This document shows positions 21,940-34,189 of a stretch of 64,000 nucleotides of DNA, piece by piece; position 1 is the first letter of the stretch; every line of letters begins with the position of its first letter. The stretch comes from Ceratothoa steindachneri (lineage: Eukaryota; Arthropoda; Malacostraca; Isopoda; Cymothoidae): positions 101,237,141-101,301,140 of the forward strand of contig OZ018318.1 of NCBI GenBank assembly GCA_963969495.1, read 5' to 3'. Made by a program: the position numbers and the translations under genes. Below the pieces are notes generated by a model. It saw only the letters and a list, made by a program, of their open reading frames with translations. It did not search any database and was not told where the DNA came from.

Positions 21940-22420
21940 GATACCCGAATGTGTGACATATGGAATACGTTCATGTTTACTTACATTAAAAGTATCCGTA
22001 CGGTACACGTATAAATATGTATACGCATGTCTGATTCACCCAAATGGCAGGCATATGGAATGCGCACATGTTTATCCACATAAATGCGTAAATTTATATT
22101 TATTTAATTGATCCCTTCGTATGACAAACATATAAATAACTTCGTGTTTATGTGAACCTATCTGTGTACGGATTTTAAAATAATAATAGCATGTACATAC
22201 AATTGGAACCTGCGAATGACATCATTGACAGTCTTGTTTATGTTCCCGTACATGTATATCTACCGTACAATTATACTATACATTTAACGCATTCCTCAAA
22301 TGGCAAGCACATGAAATAAGTATGTTCATATGTCATAACATGTATACGACATGTATACGTGTCCTACATGTATAAAGGTATGTACATGCAACAGAGTGCT
22401 TTGTATGGCAGGCGTAAAGG
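21937..22420. repeat. Diverged tandem repeat of ACATG/TATACG-rich units
   Basis: Blocks such as AAATGGCAAGCACATG, AAATGGCAGGCATATG and GTTCATGTTTA recur at irregular spacing of roughly 100 bp. This looks like an old, decayed array. No coding region is seen. Confidence 0.5.
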
Positions 22421-23390
22421 TTAAATTAATTCCGAAACATTTTAAGGAGTTGGAATGCATCCATCAGTGTGGCGTGGAATAGAGTAGGGAGAGATAACCA
22501 TAGTATTTTCTTCTTTTTTTTCTCTCTCTCTTTATATCTCTCAATCTTTCTATCTCTCAATCTCTGATTCCATTTTTGATAAAAATCCATGCCGCAGCTG
22601 AGATTCGTACTGACGTCACAAAATTTTGGATGCGTCATCAAAATCCTGCTCAAATTGACGATGGAATCGAGAAAGAAGTGATGAAGAGAGAAAGAAACCC
22701 CGGACATTCGATGCATTATTCAACATGCTGAGAGAAAAGAATGGTCCGTGCATGTACGCAAGTGCATTAGATACAGCATAAATAACGGACCCTGTTGAGA
22801 GCCGTCTTTCAGCAAAGGTGTTACAGAGGTGGTATCAGAAATAGCTAGTTTATTCAAATCTCGCAACGCACTCGGTCCTTGACTAGTAAGTTCATCTCAG
22901 CCAAAGGTGGCGAAAGACCTAATGTATGAATGGGTCGTAACTTGGACTTTGCTGGGTATATAAAAAGCACAAATACCCTTCATTTGGAAGCAAAGGAGCC
23001 TTATCATGATTTACGATGAAATTCATGTAGTATTTATTATTAGCTTCGTTCCAGCGATGGAGTGTTTAAAAGGAGCTTAGAAAGCGAAACGTCCTGTATG
23101 AGTGATATTTTATAGGAGCGTCCGGACCTCAAATATGGCAGAATAATTCACCTGAATTGCATCATTGAAAATGTATCATCGCATAATATCTCAGTATTAT
23201 CTAGTATTAAAACTATTACTTGGTTTTAAGAATTCGTAATCTCTATAAGATAAGTTTGATTCGCAAAAGTTTATGTCCACTAATCTGTAGAGGCTGTTTA
23301 GGTTTTTGTATTCCTGTATGGAGTAAAACGGCTTTATTTTCTTGATATTTCATAATACCGGTCCAGATTGTGCGTTACTTTCAATTTTTT
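22421..23390. other. Mostly unrecognised, with one PLE-end relic
   Basis: No gene is evident. At 23065-23094 the segment GGAGCTTAGAAAGCGAAACGTCC has a GCTT/AAGC stem followed by GAAACGTC, the 3' side of a PLE-type hammerhead core. The CUGANGA side is degraded (TTTAAAAGGA). Confidence 0.4.
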
Positions 23391-23900
23391 ATAGTCTTTT
23401 CATTTTCCCGTGTGGAGTTTTAGTACCATTTAATATCGTTATTTTAGATAGAAACTAGCATAGCTGTTGGATTTTCTTTTCCAGCGGGGAGGTTTTTATC
23501 ATCATTTGAATATTTTGGATCGTTGTCTTGAGATTTTATAACACCCATCCAGGTTCTATGCTGGATGCATGTCGAAAGCCAAACAACATTTATTTCCCTA
23601 TCACGTTTTCTTTTCCCACGGGGAAGTTTTTACAATTATTTGGCATATTTTTTGTTCGCAATCCAGCGTGTCCAATGAGTTTTCTTTTCCTGCGGGAATT
23701 TTTTCACCATTTGGCATAATCATTTTGGGGGTAATCCAGCATAATCAATCAATTTTCTGTTTGCTGCAGGGAATTATTTTCCACCAGTTGTCATATTCTT
23801 TCTGGGTCAATCCAGCATTGCCAATTATTTTTTGACCAATGATTCTTCTTTTTCCCGCAGGGAAGATTTCATCACTATTTATCGCATATTTTGGATTTTT
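23391..23900. repeat. Tandem repeat of about 70-75 bp, diverged
   Basis: Units contain TTTTCTTTTCC(C/T)(A/G)CGGG(G/A)A, TTTTTACCATTTGGCATA and AATCCAGC(G/A). About six copies are visible. Open frames through it are artefacts. Confidence 0.7.
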
Positions 23901-23919
23901 ATCTTTAAATCGTTGAAAT

Positions 23920-24340
23920 CTCCTTCAATTGTTATCATCACATTTCTCTCATCATCATCATAATCATTTCATCACAATTATCTCATCATCATCACTATCT
24001 CTTTACAATTATATCATCATCCTAATCATCTTATATCATCATTATCTAATCATCTAATTTTATCATCATTATTTCAACATCATCTCATTTTATCATCCTC
24101 ATTATTTCATCGGCATAGTAATCATAATCTCATCATAATTATCTTTTCGCCATCATTATCTTATCATCATCATCTCATCACAATTATATCATCACAATCA
24201 AGTCATTTTATATTCATCATCATTATCTCATTTTATCATCATCTTTTATCGTAATTATCTCATTGTCATCGTCATCATCATCGCCATCATTATATTTTCA
24301 TTGTCATCATTATTTCACCTAATCATCACATCATTAACCT
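23920..24340. repeat. Imperfect (TCA)n trinucleotide tract
   Basis: ATCATC and TCATCA words interrupted by short substitutions for about 420 bp. The stretch 24341-24939 after it shows no gene I recognise. Confidence 0.85.
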
Positions 24341-24939
24341 CTTTCGCCAAAGGTTGGCGCCCATCAACGCCACTGAATACCCCCAAGTACAAAGTGATTA
24401 AATGGAGTCTACAGAGTTGTAACACATCTTTCCCAGTCACTCGGGGTCCGTCTAACTTGCCAAGGAAAGGGCACGAACGGACGCGAAACGAAAAAGGGAA
24501 TAGAAAAAAAATATAATCGTGGATAAGAAGGATAAAATTACAAGTTGGGGTCTGTAGGGCACGTTAGAAACCTCGACGACTTATGCACTTAGTGGTAGTC
24601 GCCAGATGGATGGTAAAGAAATTGGTCTCTAGAAACACATGTGCCCCTCTCCCCATTGCGAAGGTCATTAAACGCTCATTGTGTAGGGGATTCGAGAGAG
24701 TTGCGCCCCCAATATTCTTTCCCTTTGTAAAGCGACCATTCGCAGACGTTAGGCCTGAAGTGCTCTCGTTGGTTTTAGACTTTATTATTTCTATTAATAA
24801 ATGAAATTATTTTTTTACATTTCATTTTGATGTCGTTTTTTATGGGGTTTCGCGGGGTAGTGGTATCGACAACCCTGTGAGCAGCTGACAATAGTTGGTA
24901 GCTTTTTGCCGATAAAATGAAAGTATCCATTAACCGAGG

Positions 24940-25610
24940 ATTACCACTCATTAAATTATAATTTAAAGTTTAGTAAATTACCCCTAAACTACGCAAATAT
25001 TCAACAACTGACGAGTGCCACTCAGAAAATATGAATAGAAAGGTAAGTCAGTAACTTAGCCATAAATCACGCGACATTCAATCAATTGCCAATTGCCACT
25101 CACAAAAGACAAATTTAAATTTTAAGTTTTTACCGGTCAACTAGACCAAAATTCTTTGATTTTCGATTGCCACTAAGAAACGCTGAATTTAAAGTTCATT
25201 AACTTACCACCAAACTACAAACAAAATGATGAGGTGATTGAAAGTTCAGTAACATACCACCAAATTACGCAAAATATCATCAGCTGCCGATTTACACTCA
25301 CAAACGATAAATTTAAACGCTCAGTAAATTACCACCAAAGTAAACAAAAATTCACCACTCGAAAAATGGCACACAAAGGCGATGAATTAAAAGTTTAGAA
25401 ACTTACCATCAAACTGCACAAAATTTCATCAGCTCGCGATTTCCAACCACAAACGATTAATTTAAACGCTCAATGAATTACCACTCAAGTACACAAAAAA
25501 TTCACCACCCGGCGAATGCCACACAAAAGCGATGACAAATTCCTCAACTGACGATTTCCACTCACAAACGAAGAATTTAAACGCTTAATTTACCACTCAA
25601 ACGCTCTTTT
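24940..25610. repeat. Tandem repeat of about 75 bp, about nine diverged copies
   Basis: Each copy starts near GCCACTCACAAACGA, continues AATTTAAA(C/G)(G/T)CTCAGTAAATTACCACCAAA, and ends CAAAA-TTCA-CA(A/G)CTGACGA. Copies start near 25018, 25095, 25169, 25296, 25370, 25443, 25519 and 25558, with deletions in some. No coding function is apparent. Confidence 0.8.
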
Positions 25611-27054
25611 TTTATCCAAGTCTTTCATTCTTTATTTTGTTCGACTTTCAATGCGTCCAAGCAGGAGCAGCGAGACCAAAGTGAACTACTCTTGTTTTGT
25701 ACAATGGACCCTGATTTCTAGAGATCTTTTTTCCTTATTTATATCGATTACTCGTACAGAAAAAAATGCCACAAAATCGATGAAAGTCCTAAATTAGAAA
25801 CCTCTTTACACCTAAAGAAACCCTGGAGACAATATTTAATGAACAGAGCTGACATCATCTAATAAAATGCATATTTAAATGCATCCATGCTGTTGTAGGC
25901 AAAGAATAACCAATAAGAACATCTTAACAAGGTTTTGGTAGAGAATTGCGGTGTAATATTTGAAAGTACGGAAGAAAACGTGCGAAAGATTCATACCGCC
26001 ATGAAAGAGGATTCGGGAGGAAAGTCACTACTGAACCTGCTTCCATCTAATTCTATCCCTGGTCATTTTGCGGCAACCTTTTTCTTTCACACACACACAC
26101 AGACTCGCATGCTCACATGGTTAATTTTCCGTGTGCCGATAGACCCACGCGGCTCAAAAGCATGACCAAAAATAGACAGCGACATGTATAAACAAACTGA
26201 ACATATACCTTGCTTCTTCCTTTCCTCATTCACCCCTACTTGGGGATTTCTTTCACCCATCTTAAGATCTCATCATGACGTCAAACAACAAGGGTTAGGC
26301 CAACACAACACTTAACTCTTAATCCCTTAATCTATATCAAGGTAAACAAAGATTTACCCATGATATAATTAAAATGCCTACCGTAAAAAAGAGAAGACCA
26401 ATGAAAGGAAGATTATGTTGCTCGATACAGGTATGATGACGAGTCTCTCTCGTCATACCACGGGGTTACGTCAAAGAAATCCTCGCCAATGGACCATGAA
26501 GATTTGCCGAAGATTGCGACCTCGCACCTCCACTTACCACGCAAATACAACTCCCTTACTCATGTAAAAGCCCAAAAGTGCGTGTAAGCACTCATCATCT
26601 ATTCAACTACTTGTTATACTTGCACACATCACCTTATGTTTTGTCTGCTGATAAAATCCCTATAATTACAGTAGAAAGCCTTACAAGGAATAGAAGCACT
26701 TCCCACAGTAATTATCAGTTATCGATCATTCAGGACCGTAATTATCAGTTATCGATCATTCAGAACTCTTTCTAGAATCTGCAGGAAAAGTTACCTAAAG
26801 GAAAATGCAAAGGAGAATCCGGATAATTTCGAACTTTATTTCTAAATGCTGAGAGTGACCGTGATTTGGAAATTTTGATTGCACGGTTTTGCTGGGTAGT
26901 TGATATATGTATAGATGAGACTAAAACTAAATGCAGAAAAGAGTAAAGAATGGTGTTCGGGGAGAGAATGTATAATATTTATGCTTTGATGACTCTCCGA
27001 ATTAAGTGAAATTCTCCCCAATAATGTAGTTTTTACGCTGAGTCCAAATATATA
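25611..27054. other. No recognisable gene; a short duplication at 26708-26763
   Basis: GTAATTATCAGTTATCGATC plus ATTCAG occurs twice in tandem. A hairpin, GGTATGATGACGAG paired with CTCGTCATACC, lies at 26428-26459. Neither has a clear role. Nothing else was identified. Confidence 0.45.
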
Positions 27055-27175
27055 TTGATGAATATCTTCGACAACAAATGGGACGGAGGATAATAGAAAA
27101 CAGAAGTGGTACCAGGTTCTTCTTTACTGAAGTTTCACTACTCTGGGGTTTCCTCAGTGTAACAAAAAAATGAAG
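27055..27175 (-). repeat. Solitary PLE terminal-repeat fragment with hammerhead-like core
   Basis: On the minus strand, CTGAGGA (27157-27151), a weak stem, GAAAC (27136-27132), then TAAAGAAGAACC, TTCTGTTTTCTATTATCC and TCCGTCCCATT match the ends of the PLE at 20.1-21.9 kb block for block. No reverse transcriptase accompanies it. Confidence 0.6.
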
Positions 27176-28136
27176 AGAATCACCAGTTTATATGGCCTAA
27201 GGAATAAACATATCAATGTTTATACTAACGTCTGAGATCGTCGGTGCAAGTGGTCCGTTCCCTGTTCTTATCCGAGGCAAAACATGGAAAGAATCGCTCA
27301 AATGAATTTTTCTCCCCTTTTAGTTTGTCTCAGTCAACAGACCATGGTGCCATTCTAAGTAGACTTTATATTTACCAACGAGGGGATCACGGAAGCCAAG
27401 AACGCAACAAAGGGCTGAGATTTATTAAAAAAAAAATTATTATAAGATCAAATTATATCAAACTACCAATTTAAACATTTCTGGTCCTCAATTTAAGTAA
27501 ACATCCAATTATTTGATAGAGAGCCTTGAAAAATAACATCCTGCAAATAGATTAAAGGATTCGAATTTACAGAATTAAGAATGAAGGAAACCGCTGAGAT
27601 CACATCGAAGGCAGTTCAAGAAAGGTAAAATGGAAAATCAGAAGATTGGCAAAAGGTAAAGCGAAATGGGGGATATAAATCGAGTACCAGTTACATGTAC
27701 TATTGTTTCTAATGTTAATAAAGGAATATTGATCAATTCTATTCTTTAACATAGTGACTGATGTGCATTCAATAATTGTATCGGTTAATTTATTGCATAA
27801 TTGATTAATTTTGTAGGAGGAAAATTGTGCTTCTGTACTATTAGATACATAAGTATTATAAAAAAATAAAAACCATGGTTTATAGTAGACGTTCGGCGAG
27901 CTAACTCAAATACCAAAATCAGACTTAATATACGTGAAACCATTTATCATTTAATAGAATTGAAAGAGTTCTCCGGTCAAAGGAGGATTTTTCAGTGAAA
28001 ACAAATTAAATTTACTCCGTCTGATTTTATAGTATTTATTTATAAGCTCAAGAATTTATTTCGTCGTTCAAACTAGAGCTCGTTCTATGGTTAATGTCTG
28101 GTCGCAGATAGAGAGAACAAAATATAAAAGCATATT
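27176..28136. other. No recognisable gene
   Basis: A+T-rich sequence without an identifiable feature; it leads into the degenerate left edge of the satellite. Confidence 0.5.
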
Positions 28137-30905
28137 TTAGTTGCGTTCTAACAAAAGCTCATATTCTAGGTAAGATCTAACAGAGGCTCCTATTTTAAGT
28201 GAGGTGTAACAAACGCCCATATTCTAGGCGCGATCTAACAAGTGCTCTTATTTTAAGTGAGGTGTAACAAACGCTCATATTCTAGGTGAGGTCTAACAAA
28301 CGCTTCTATTTAAGTGAGGCGTAACAAAGCCCATATTCTAGGCGAGATCTAACAAGCGCTCTTATTTTAAGTGAGGCGTAACAAACGCCCATATTCTAGG
28401 CGAGATCTAACAAGCGCTCTTATTTTAAGTGCGGTGTAACAAACGCTCATATTCTAGGTGAGGTCTAACAAACGCTTCTATTTAAGTGAGGCTTAACAAA
28501 CGCCCATATTCTCGGCGAGATCTAACAAGCGCTCTTATTTTTAGTGAGGCGTAACAAACGCCCATATTCTAGGCGAGATCTAACAAGCTCTCTTATTTTA
28601 AGTGAGGTGTAACAAACGCTCATTTTCTAGGTTAGGTCTAACAAACACTTTTACTTAAGTGAGGCGTAACAAACGCCCATATTCTCGGCGAGATCTAACA
28701 GGCGCTCTTATTTTAAGTGAGGTGTAACAAACGGCCATATTCTAGGCGAGATCTAACAAGCGCTCTTATTTTAAGTGAGGCGTAACAAACGCATATATTC
28801 TCGGCGAGATCTAACAAGCGCTCTTATTTTAAGTGAGGCGTAACAAACGCCCATATTCTAGGCGAGATCTAACAAGCGCTCTTATTTTAAGTGAGGCGTA
28901 ACAAACGCCCATATTCTAGGCGAGATCTAACAAGCGCTCTTATTTTAAGTGAGGTGTAACAAACGCTCATATTCTAGGTGAGGTCTAACAAACGCTTCTA
29001 TTTAAATGAGGCGTAACAAACGCCTATATTCTAGGCGAGATCTTACCACCGCTCTTATTTTAAGTGAGGTGTAACAAACGCTCATATTCTAAGTGAGATC
29101 TAACAAGCGCTCTTATTTTAAGTGAGGTGTAACAAACGCCCATATTCTAGGCGAGATCTAAGAAATGCTCTTATTTTAAGTGAGGTGTAACAAACGCTCA
29201 TATTCTAGGTGAGGTCTAACAAACGCTTCTATTTAAGTGAGGCGTAACAAAGCCCATATTCTAGGCGAGATCTAACAAGCGCTCTTATTTTAAGTGAGGC
29301 GTAACAAACGCCCATATTCTAGGCGAGATCTAACAAGCGCTCTTATTTTAAGTGCGGTGTAACAAACGCTCATATTCTAGGTGAGGTCTAACAAACGCTT
29401 CTATTTAAGTGAGGCTTAACAAACGCCCATATTCTCGGCGAGATCTAACAAGCGCTCTTATTTTTAGTGAGGCGTAACAAACGCCCATATTCTAGGCGAG
29501 ATCTAACAAGCTCTCTTATTTTAAGTGAGGTGTAACAAACGCTCATTTTCTAGGTTAGGTCTAACAAACACTTTTACTTAAGTGAGGCGTAACAAACGCC
29601 CATATTCTCGGCGAGATCTAACAGGCGCTCTTATTTTAAGTGAGGTGTAACAAACGGCCATATTCTAGGCGAGATCTAACAAGCGCTCTTATTTTAAGTG
29701 AGGCGTAACAAACGCATATATTCTCGGCGAGATCTAACAAGCGCTCTTATTTTAAGTGAGGCGTAACAAACGCCCATATTCTAGGCGAGATCTAACAAGC
29801 GCTCTTATTTTAAGTGAGGCGTAACAAACGCCCATATTCTAGGCGAGATCTAACAAGCGCTCTTATTTTAAGTGAGGTGTAACAAACGCTCATATTCTAG
29901 GTGAGGTCTAACAAACGCTTCTATTTAAATGAGGCGTAACAAACGCCCATATTCTAGGCGAGATCTTACCACCGCTCTTATTTTAAGTGAGGTGTAACAA
30001 ACGCTCATATTCTAAGTGAGATCTAACAAGCGCTCTTATTTTAAGTGAGGTGTAACAAACGCCCATATTCTAGGCGAGATCTAAGAAATGCTCTTATTTT
30101 AAGTGAGGCGTAACAAACGCCTATATTCGCAGCGAGATCTAACAAGCGATCTTATTTTAAGTGAGGCGTAACAAACGCCCATATTCTAGGCGAGATCTAA
30201 CAAGCGCTCTTATTTTAAGTGAGGCGTAACAAACGCCCATATTCTAGGCGAGATCTAACATGCTCTCTTATTTTAAGTGAGGTGTAACAAACACTCATAT
30301 TCTAGGTGAGGTCTAACAAACGCTTTTATTTAAGTGAGGCGTAACAAACGCCCATATTCTCGGCGAGTTCTAACAGGTTTTCTTATTTTAAGTGAGGTGT
30401 AACAAACACCCATATTCTAGGAGAGATCTAACAAGCGCTCTTATTTTAAGTGAGGCGTAACAAACGCCTATATTCTCGGCGAGATCTAACAAGCGCTCTT
30501 ATTTTAAGTGAGGTGTAACAAACGCCCATATTTTAGGTGAGATCTAACAAGCGCTCTTATTTTAAGTGAGGTGTAACAAACGCTCACATTCTAGGTGAGG
30601 TCTAACAAACGCTTCAATTAAAGTAAGGCGTAGCAAACGCCCATATTCTAGGCGAGATCTAACAAGCGCTCTTATTTTAAGTGAGGCGTAACAAACGCCC
30701 ATATTCTAGGCGAGATCTAACAAGCGCTCTTATTTTAAGTGAGGTGTAACAAACGCTCATATTCTAGGTGAGGTCTAACAAACGCTTCTATTTAAGTGAG
30801 GCGTAACAAAGCCCATATTTTAGGCAAGATCTAACAAGCGCTCTTATTTTAAGTGAGGTGTAACAAGCGCTTATATTCTAAGTAAGGCCTGAAAAGCGGT
30901 CCTAT
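28137..30905. repeat. 58-bp satellite array made of two 29-bp half-units
   Basis: About 47 copies of a 58-bp unit. Each unit is two related halves: one reads GTGAGGCGTAACAAACGCCC plus ATATTCTAG, the other GCGAGATCTAACAAGCGCTC plus TTATTTTAA. Shared bases (TAACAA-CGC and the TATT-TA ending) show an older 29-bp ancestor. Some units are 56 bp (CTTCTATTTAA variant). Units at both edges are the most degenerate, as expected when homogenisation works mainly inside. A 923-bp block is duplicated nearly perfectly (28258-29180 and 29181-30103). No frame spans the array. Confidence 0.97.
28258..30103. repeat. Tandem 923-bp higher-order duplication in the satellite
   Basis: Rare variant positions recur exactly 923 bp apart: AACAAGCTCTC, the ACACTTTTACTTAAG unit, ATCTTACCACCGCTC and AAGAAATGCTC. 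By eye the two copies differ at about one base (GCCTATATT near 29021 against GCCCATATT near 29944). This implies a very recent unequal exchange or replication slip, or an assembly artefact. Confidence 0.9.
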
Positions 30906-31109
30906 TCTAAGCCAGTGCCCACAGAGCAGCACCAACAACATAAAGAACCACTCCATGAACAAGCATCCTTTAAACTACAGCGTCGAATCTTAGCAAGATA
31001 AGGGATTTTTCTAGACTCTCTCTTTAGTAATGGATCGACTCCACCTAATGTTACAAAGCTAGTCAAACACCCTCGCTAACTAACTATTAGCGGGTCCTTT
31101 GGCATAAGT

Positions 31110-32310
31110 ACCACTGGTGCAGACGTCTCTCAGGGTGGTGTGGAGAAGGCACTCGTTGAATTGGTTGCCGATGGCATGTACACCTTGCAGATGGTGGACT
31201 ACTCTTGGTTCAGGATGTATTCCAACGTCCTGTATCACAGTAAATTGATTCCTCCAGAAGTACATTAGGGGGAAAGGAGCATTGAGTCTAGAACGAGATG
31301 AAGAGACAATTAACAGAGTAATGTCCCATTTAACAAAGTAAATACCTACCTACTAGTATTTAGTAGTGTCTAGTCAATGACTCACTAGACAAATTTTAAT
31401 ATTAAAATAAAATAATAAAAAAACATCCATCTCTGCTTTATCTGATAGGACAAATGAGATAAAATTCTACTTAAATTGCTTCTAATAAATGGTACTTGTT
31501 GTTGACAGTCCACTGGTTGGACAGTGACACCAGACAGAGGTTGAAGGGAAGGCACACATATGATGTACTTGCACAGGCGATAGAGAATATCCATGTTGAC
31601 CTCCACATTCAAAGTAACATGACTAGAACGGACAACGCGCAAATCTTTGGCAAGGCGTTCAGTCAGTTTCGAAAGGACAGGGGACTTGTTTCTTTGACCC
31701 CCTTGTGTGTCACCAGGTTGTCGTTAATGTCCCTCAGGATACTTTGTTAGAACAGCTGCTCACTGTTTAAGAAGCGAAGATTACGAATCGCGATTCAACT
31801 CTGTATCTTTGCTTACATGGTAGAAGAAAATGTGGAGGAGGAAAAGAGGACAAAGGTAGCAGGACACAGTGTTGGGCGCACACGTGAACCTGGTTGCCTC
31901 CAAAGACTCTGAAAAGGTTCTCGATGATATTATCCTCAATAAACCTACAAGGCTACCGTGTTTAAGGTAAAATACCAAGGGAATCTTAAAACCCAGTGCA
32001 TATTTACAGCCGACGCCATCTACAAGGAACTAAGCAAGAGGTAGGTGGTTACAACAAACACTAGGTGCAACATGTATGATGCGATCGTTTGCTCTAACAA
32101 AATCATTGAGGAGAATAAAAATGGTCTACGTAGCGTGATGGTCTAGCAGGGCATGATGTACTTTATTGAACAGGATATATCCTTCATGACTGAGTATACC
32201 AAGTTGATGCATCCTGTGGCAACTGTTATTGGCATGATCCAAGGAAATAAAATGCGACATTGAGGTGCCTCCTACCCCACTGTTACTACCTAGAACTGTA
32301 TGTTTTAGCT
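31110..32310 (+). pseudogene. hAT-superfamily transposase relic
   Basis: Read on the plus strand across frames: EKALVELVADGMYTLQMVDY (31140-31200), then VHWLDSDTRQRLKGRHTYDV and RTDNAQIFGKAFSQF (31496-31690), then GAHTLNLVASKDSEKVL (near 31880), and finally FMTEYTKLMHPVATVIGMIQ (near 32190). This order and these blocks match hAT transposases of the BED-finger type, in which the THWID/TDNGSNF/CxxHTLNL sequence is standard. TDN-A-IF retains the catalytic Asp region. Many stops and shifts break the frame, and the C-terminal dimerisation domain is not seen. No inverted ends were found. Confidence 0.7.
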
Positions 32311-32339
32311 ACTTGTTAACATGCTGAAAAAACTGTATA

Positions 32340-33589
32340 TTATTTGTTTTCCCATTATTTTTCTTTTATTTATTTTCCCTTTGTTTTTTTACCACAATTT
32401 TCTTCCTCTATTTCTCTTCCGTATATTTCTTTTACCATAATTTTCCTCCTCTCTAACTCTTCTTTTTGTTTTAGTCACCATAATTTTATTCCACTATTTC
32501 TCGTCCCTTTGTATTTTTATCATAATTTTTTCTTCTTGTTTTCTTCTTTTTTTACTCCGCTTATTATTTATTTTCACATTATTTTTCCCCTTAACTTTTT
32601 TTGTGTATTTCTCTCCCCATTATTTTTATCCCCTTAAGTTTCTTGCCCTTATTTTCTTACACTTATTTTTCCTCATCTTATTTTTCTTTCAGTATTTTTC
32701 TTCTACTTCTTTTCCCTATATTTTTTCACCTTAATTTACCTCCTTTATTTTCTTCCTTTTGTTTTTTTTGCCACAAATTTTTTCATCTATTTTTCTTTCT
32801 TTTGTCTTTTTCAATCTAAGTTCATCCTCCTTCTTTTACTTCCTCTCACTTTTCCTATTATTTCTCATCACGTTATTTTGTTTGCGCTTATTCTTCTTCC
32901 TTTATCTTTTCTTTGTTATTTTCATCTTAATTTTTCCCCCTTTGTTTTCCTTATTTCACCTTATTTCTTCTTATGTTTTTTTCTAATTATATTTTCTGCA
33001 TCTTATCTCTCTTCCACTTATTTTTCTTCTTGTTTTTTCTACACTTTATTTTTCTTATTTGTATTTCTTCCTTCCTTTTTCTTCCCTTTGTTTTTCTTCA
33101 TCTTATTTATTTTGCCTTTTTTATTCCTTCTTTTTATTTTCTTTATTTTCTTCGTTTTATTTCTCGTTGCCCTTGTTTTTCTTGTTATATTCTTTATCTT
33201 ATATATCTCCTCTTGTTTTTTCCTATTAATTTTTATTTTTCTTATCTACCTTACAATTGTTTTTCTTCTTATTTCTCCTCTACTTGTTTTATTACCATTG
33301 TTGTCCCCCTATTTTTGTTCATACTTTTTTGTCCTTGTTTGCCCTCACCTTATTTTTTTCCCCTTTCATTCACCTTTTTATTCCCTTCCTTTTTCTTTCT
33401 ACTATTTATCTTGCCCTTGTTTTATCTACCTTATTTATCTATGTCTTATTTATCTTGATCTTAGTTCCCCTCCGTTGTTTCCTTCCGCTTTATTCTTTTC
33501 TCTTATTTCTCTTCCCTTAGTTTTTCTTCCCCTTTTTACTGCCTTGTCTAGTGTCCACGTCGAGATCCTGCTTAACCTTTTATTCATCT
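32340..33589. repeat. 1.2-kb polypyrimidine (T/C) tract
   Basis: Over 80% pyrimidine on this strand by eye, built of TTTTTCTTC, TTATTTTTC and CCTTTTT words. All forward frames are mostly open and give Phe/Leu/Ser-rich translations. Long purine/pyrimidine asymmetry can adopt triplex (H-DNA) structure. Confidence 0.85.
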
Positions 33590-34165
33590 CTATTTTTATC
33601 TCCTTTTTTCATATTCTTTACTATCTATTTCTACTTTTATTTCTTTTCTTTTATCTTCTTTACTATCTATTTCTACTTTTATTTCTTTTCTTTTATCTTC
33701 TTTAGTATCTATTTCTATTTTTATTTCTTTTCTTTTATCTTCTTTACTATCTATTTCTACTTTTATTTCTTTTCTTTTATCTTCTTTACTATCTATTTCT
33801 ACTTTTATTTTTCTTTTAACTTCTTTACTATCTATTTCTACTTTTATTTCTTTTCTTTTATCTTCTTTACTATCTATTTCTACTTTTATTTCTTTTCTTT
33901 TATCTTCTTTAGTATCTATTTCTATTTTTATTTCTTTTCTTTTATCTTCTTTACTATATATTTCTACTTTTTTTTTCTTTTCTTTTACCTTTTTACTATC
34001 TATTTCTACTTTTATTTTTCTTTTAACTTCTTTACTATCTATTTCTATTTTTATTTCTTTTCTTTTATCTTCTTTACTATCTATTTCTACTTTTACTTCT
34101 TTACTATCCATTTCTACTTTACTCCCTTTTTTCATCTTCTTTTCTATCCATTTCTATCTTCACCT
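33590..34165. repeat. 42-bp minisatellite, about 13 copies
   Basis: The unit is TTTACTATCTATTTCTACTT followed by TTATTTCTTTTCTTTTATCTTC. The period is a multiple of three, so both strands carry long open frames (a Lys/Glu/Ile repeat on the minus strand). Some copies are shortened in register, still by multiples of three. Confidence 0.9.
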
Positions 34166-34189
34166 CTTTGATCCATCGTCAAAAAAGCT

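Noticed and set aside
28137..30905. A CRISPR-like pattern of 29-bp repeats separated by 29-bp spacers
   Set aside because: The supposed spacers are themselves repeats of one another and are related to the repeats. The context is eukaryotic. It is a dimeric satellite.
33596..34135. A 179-residue Lys/Glu/Ile repeat protein on the minus strand
   Set aside because: It is the translation of a 42-bp minisatellite; the opposite strand is equally open.
32344..34171. Several long plus-strand frames rich in Phe, Leu and Ser, resembling membrane proteins
   Set aside because: All three frames are open at once in a polypyrimidine tract with no stop-rich composition. No domain or start context.
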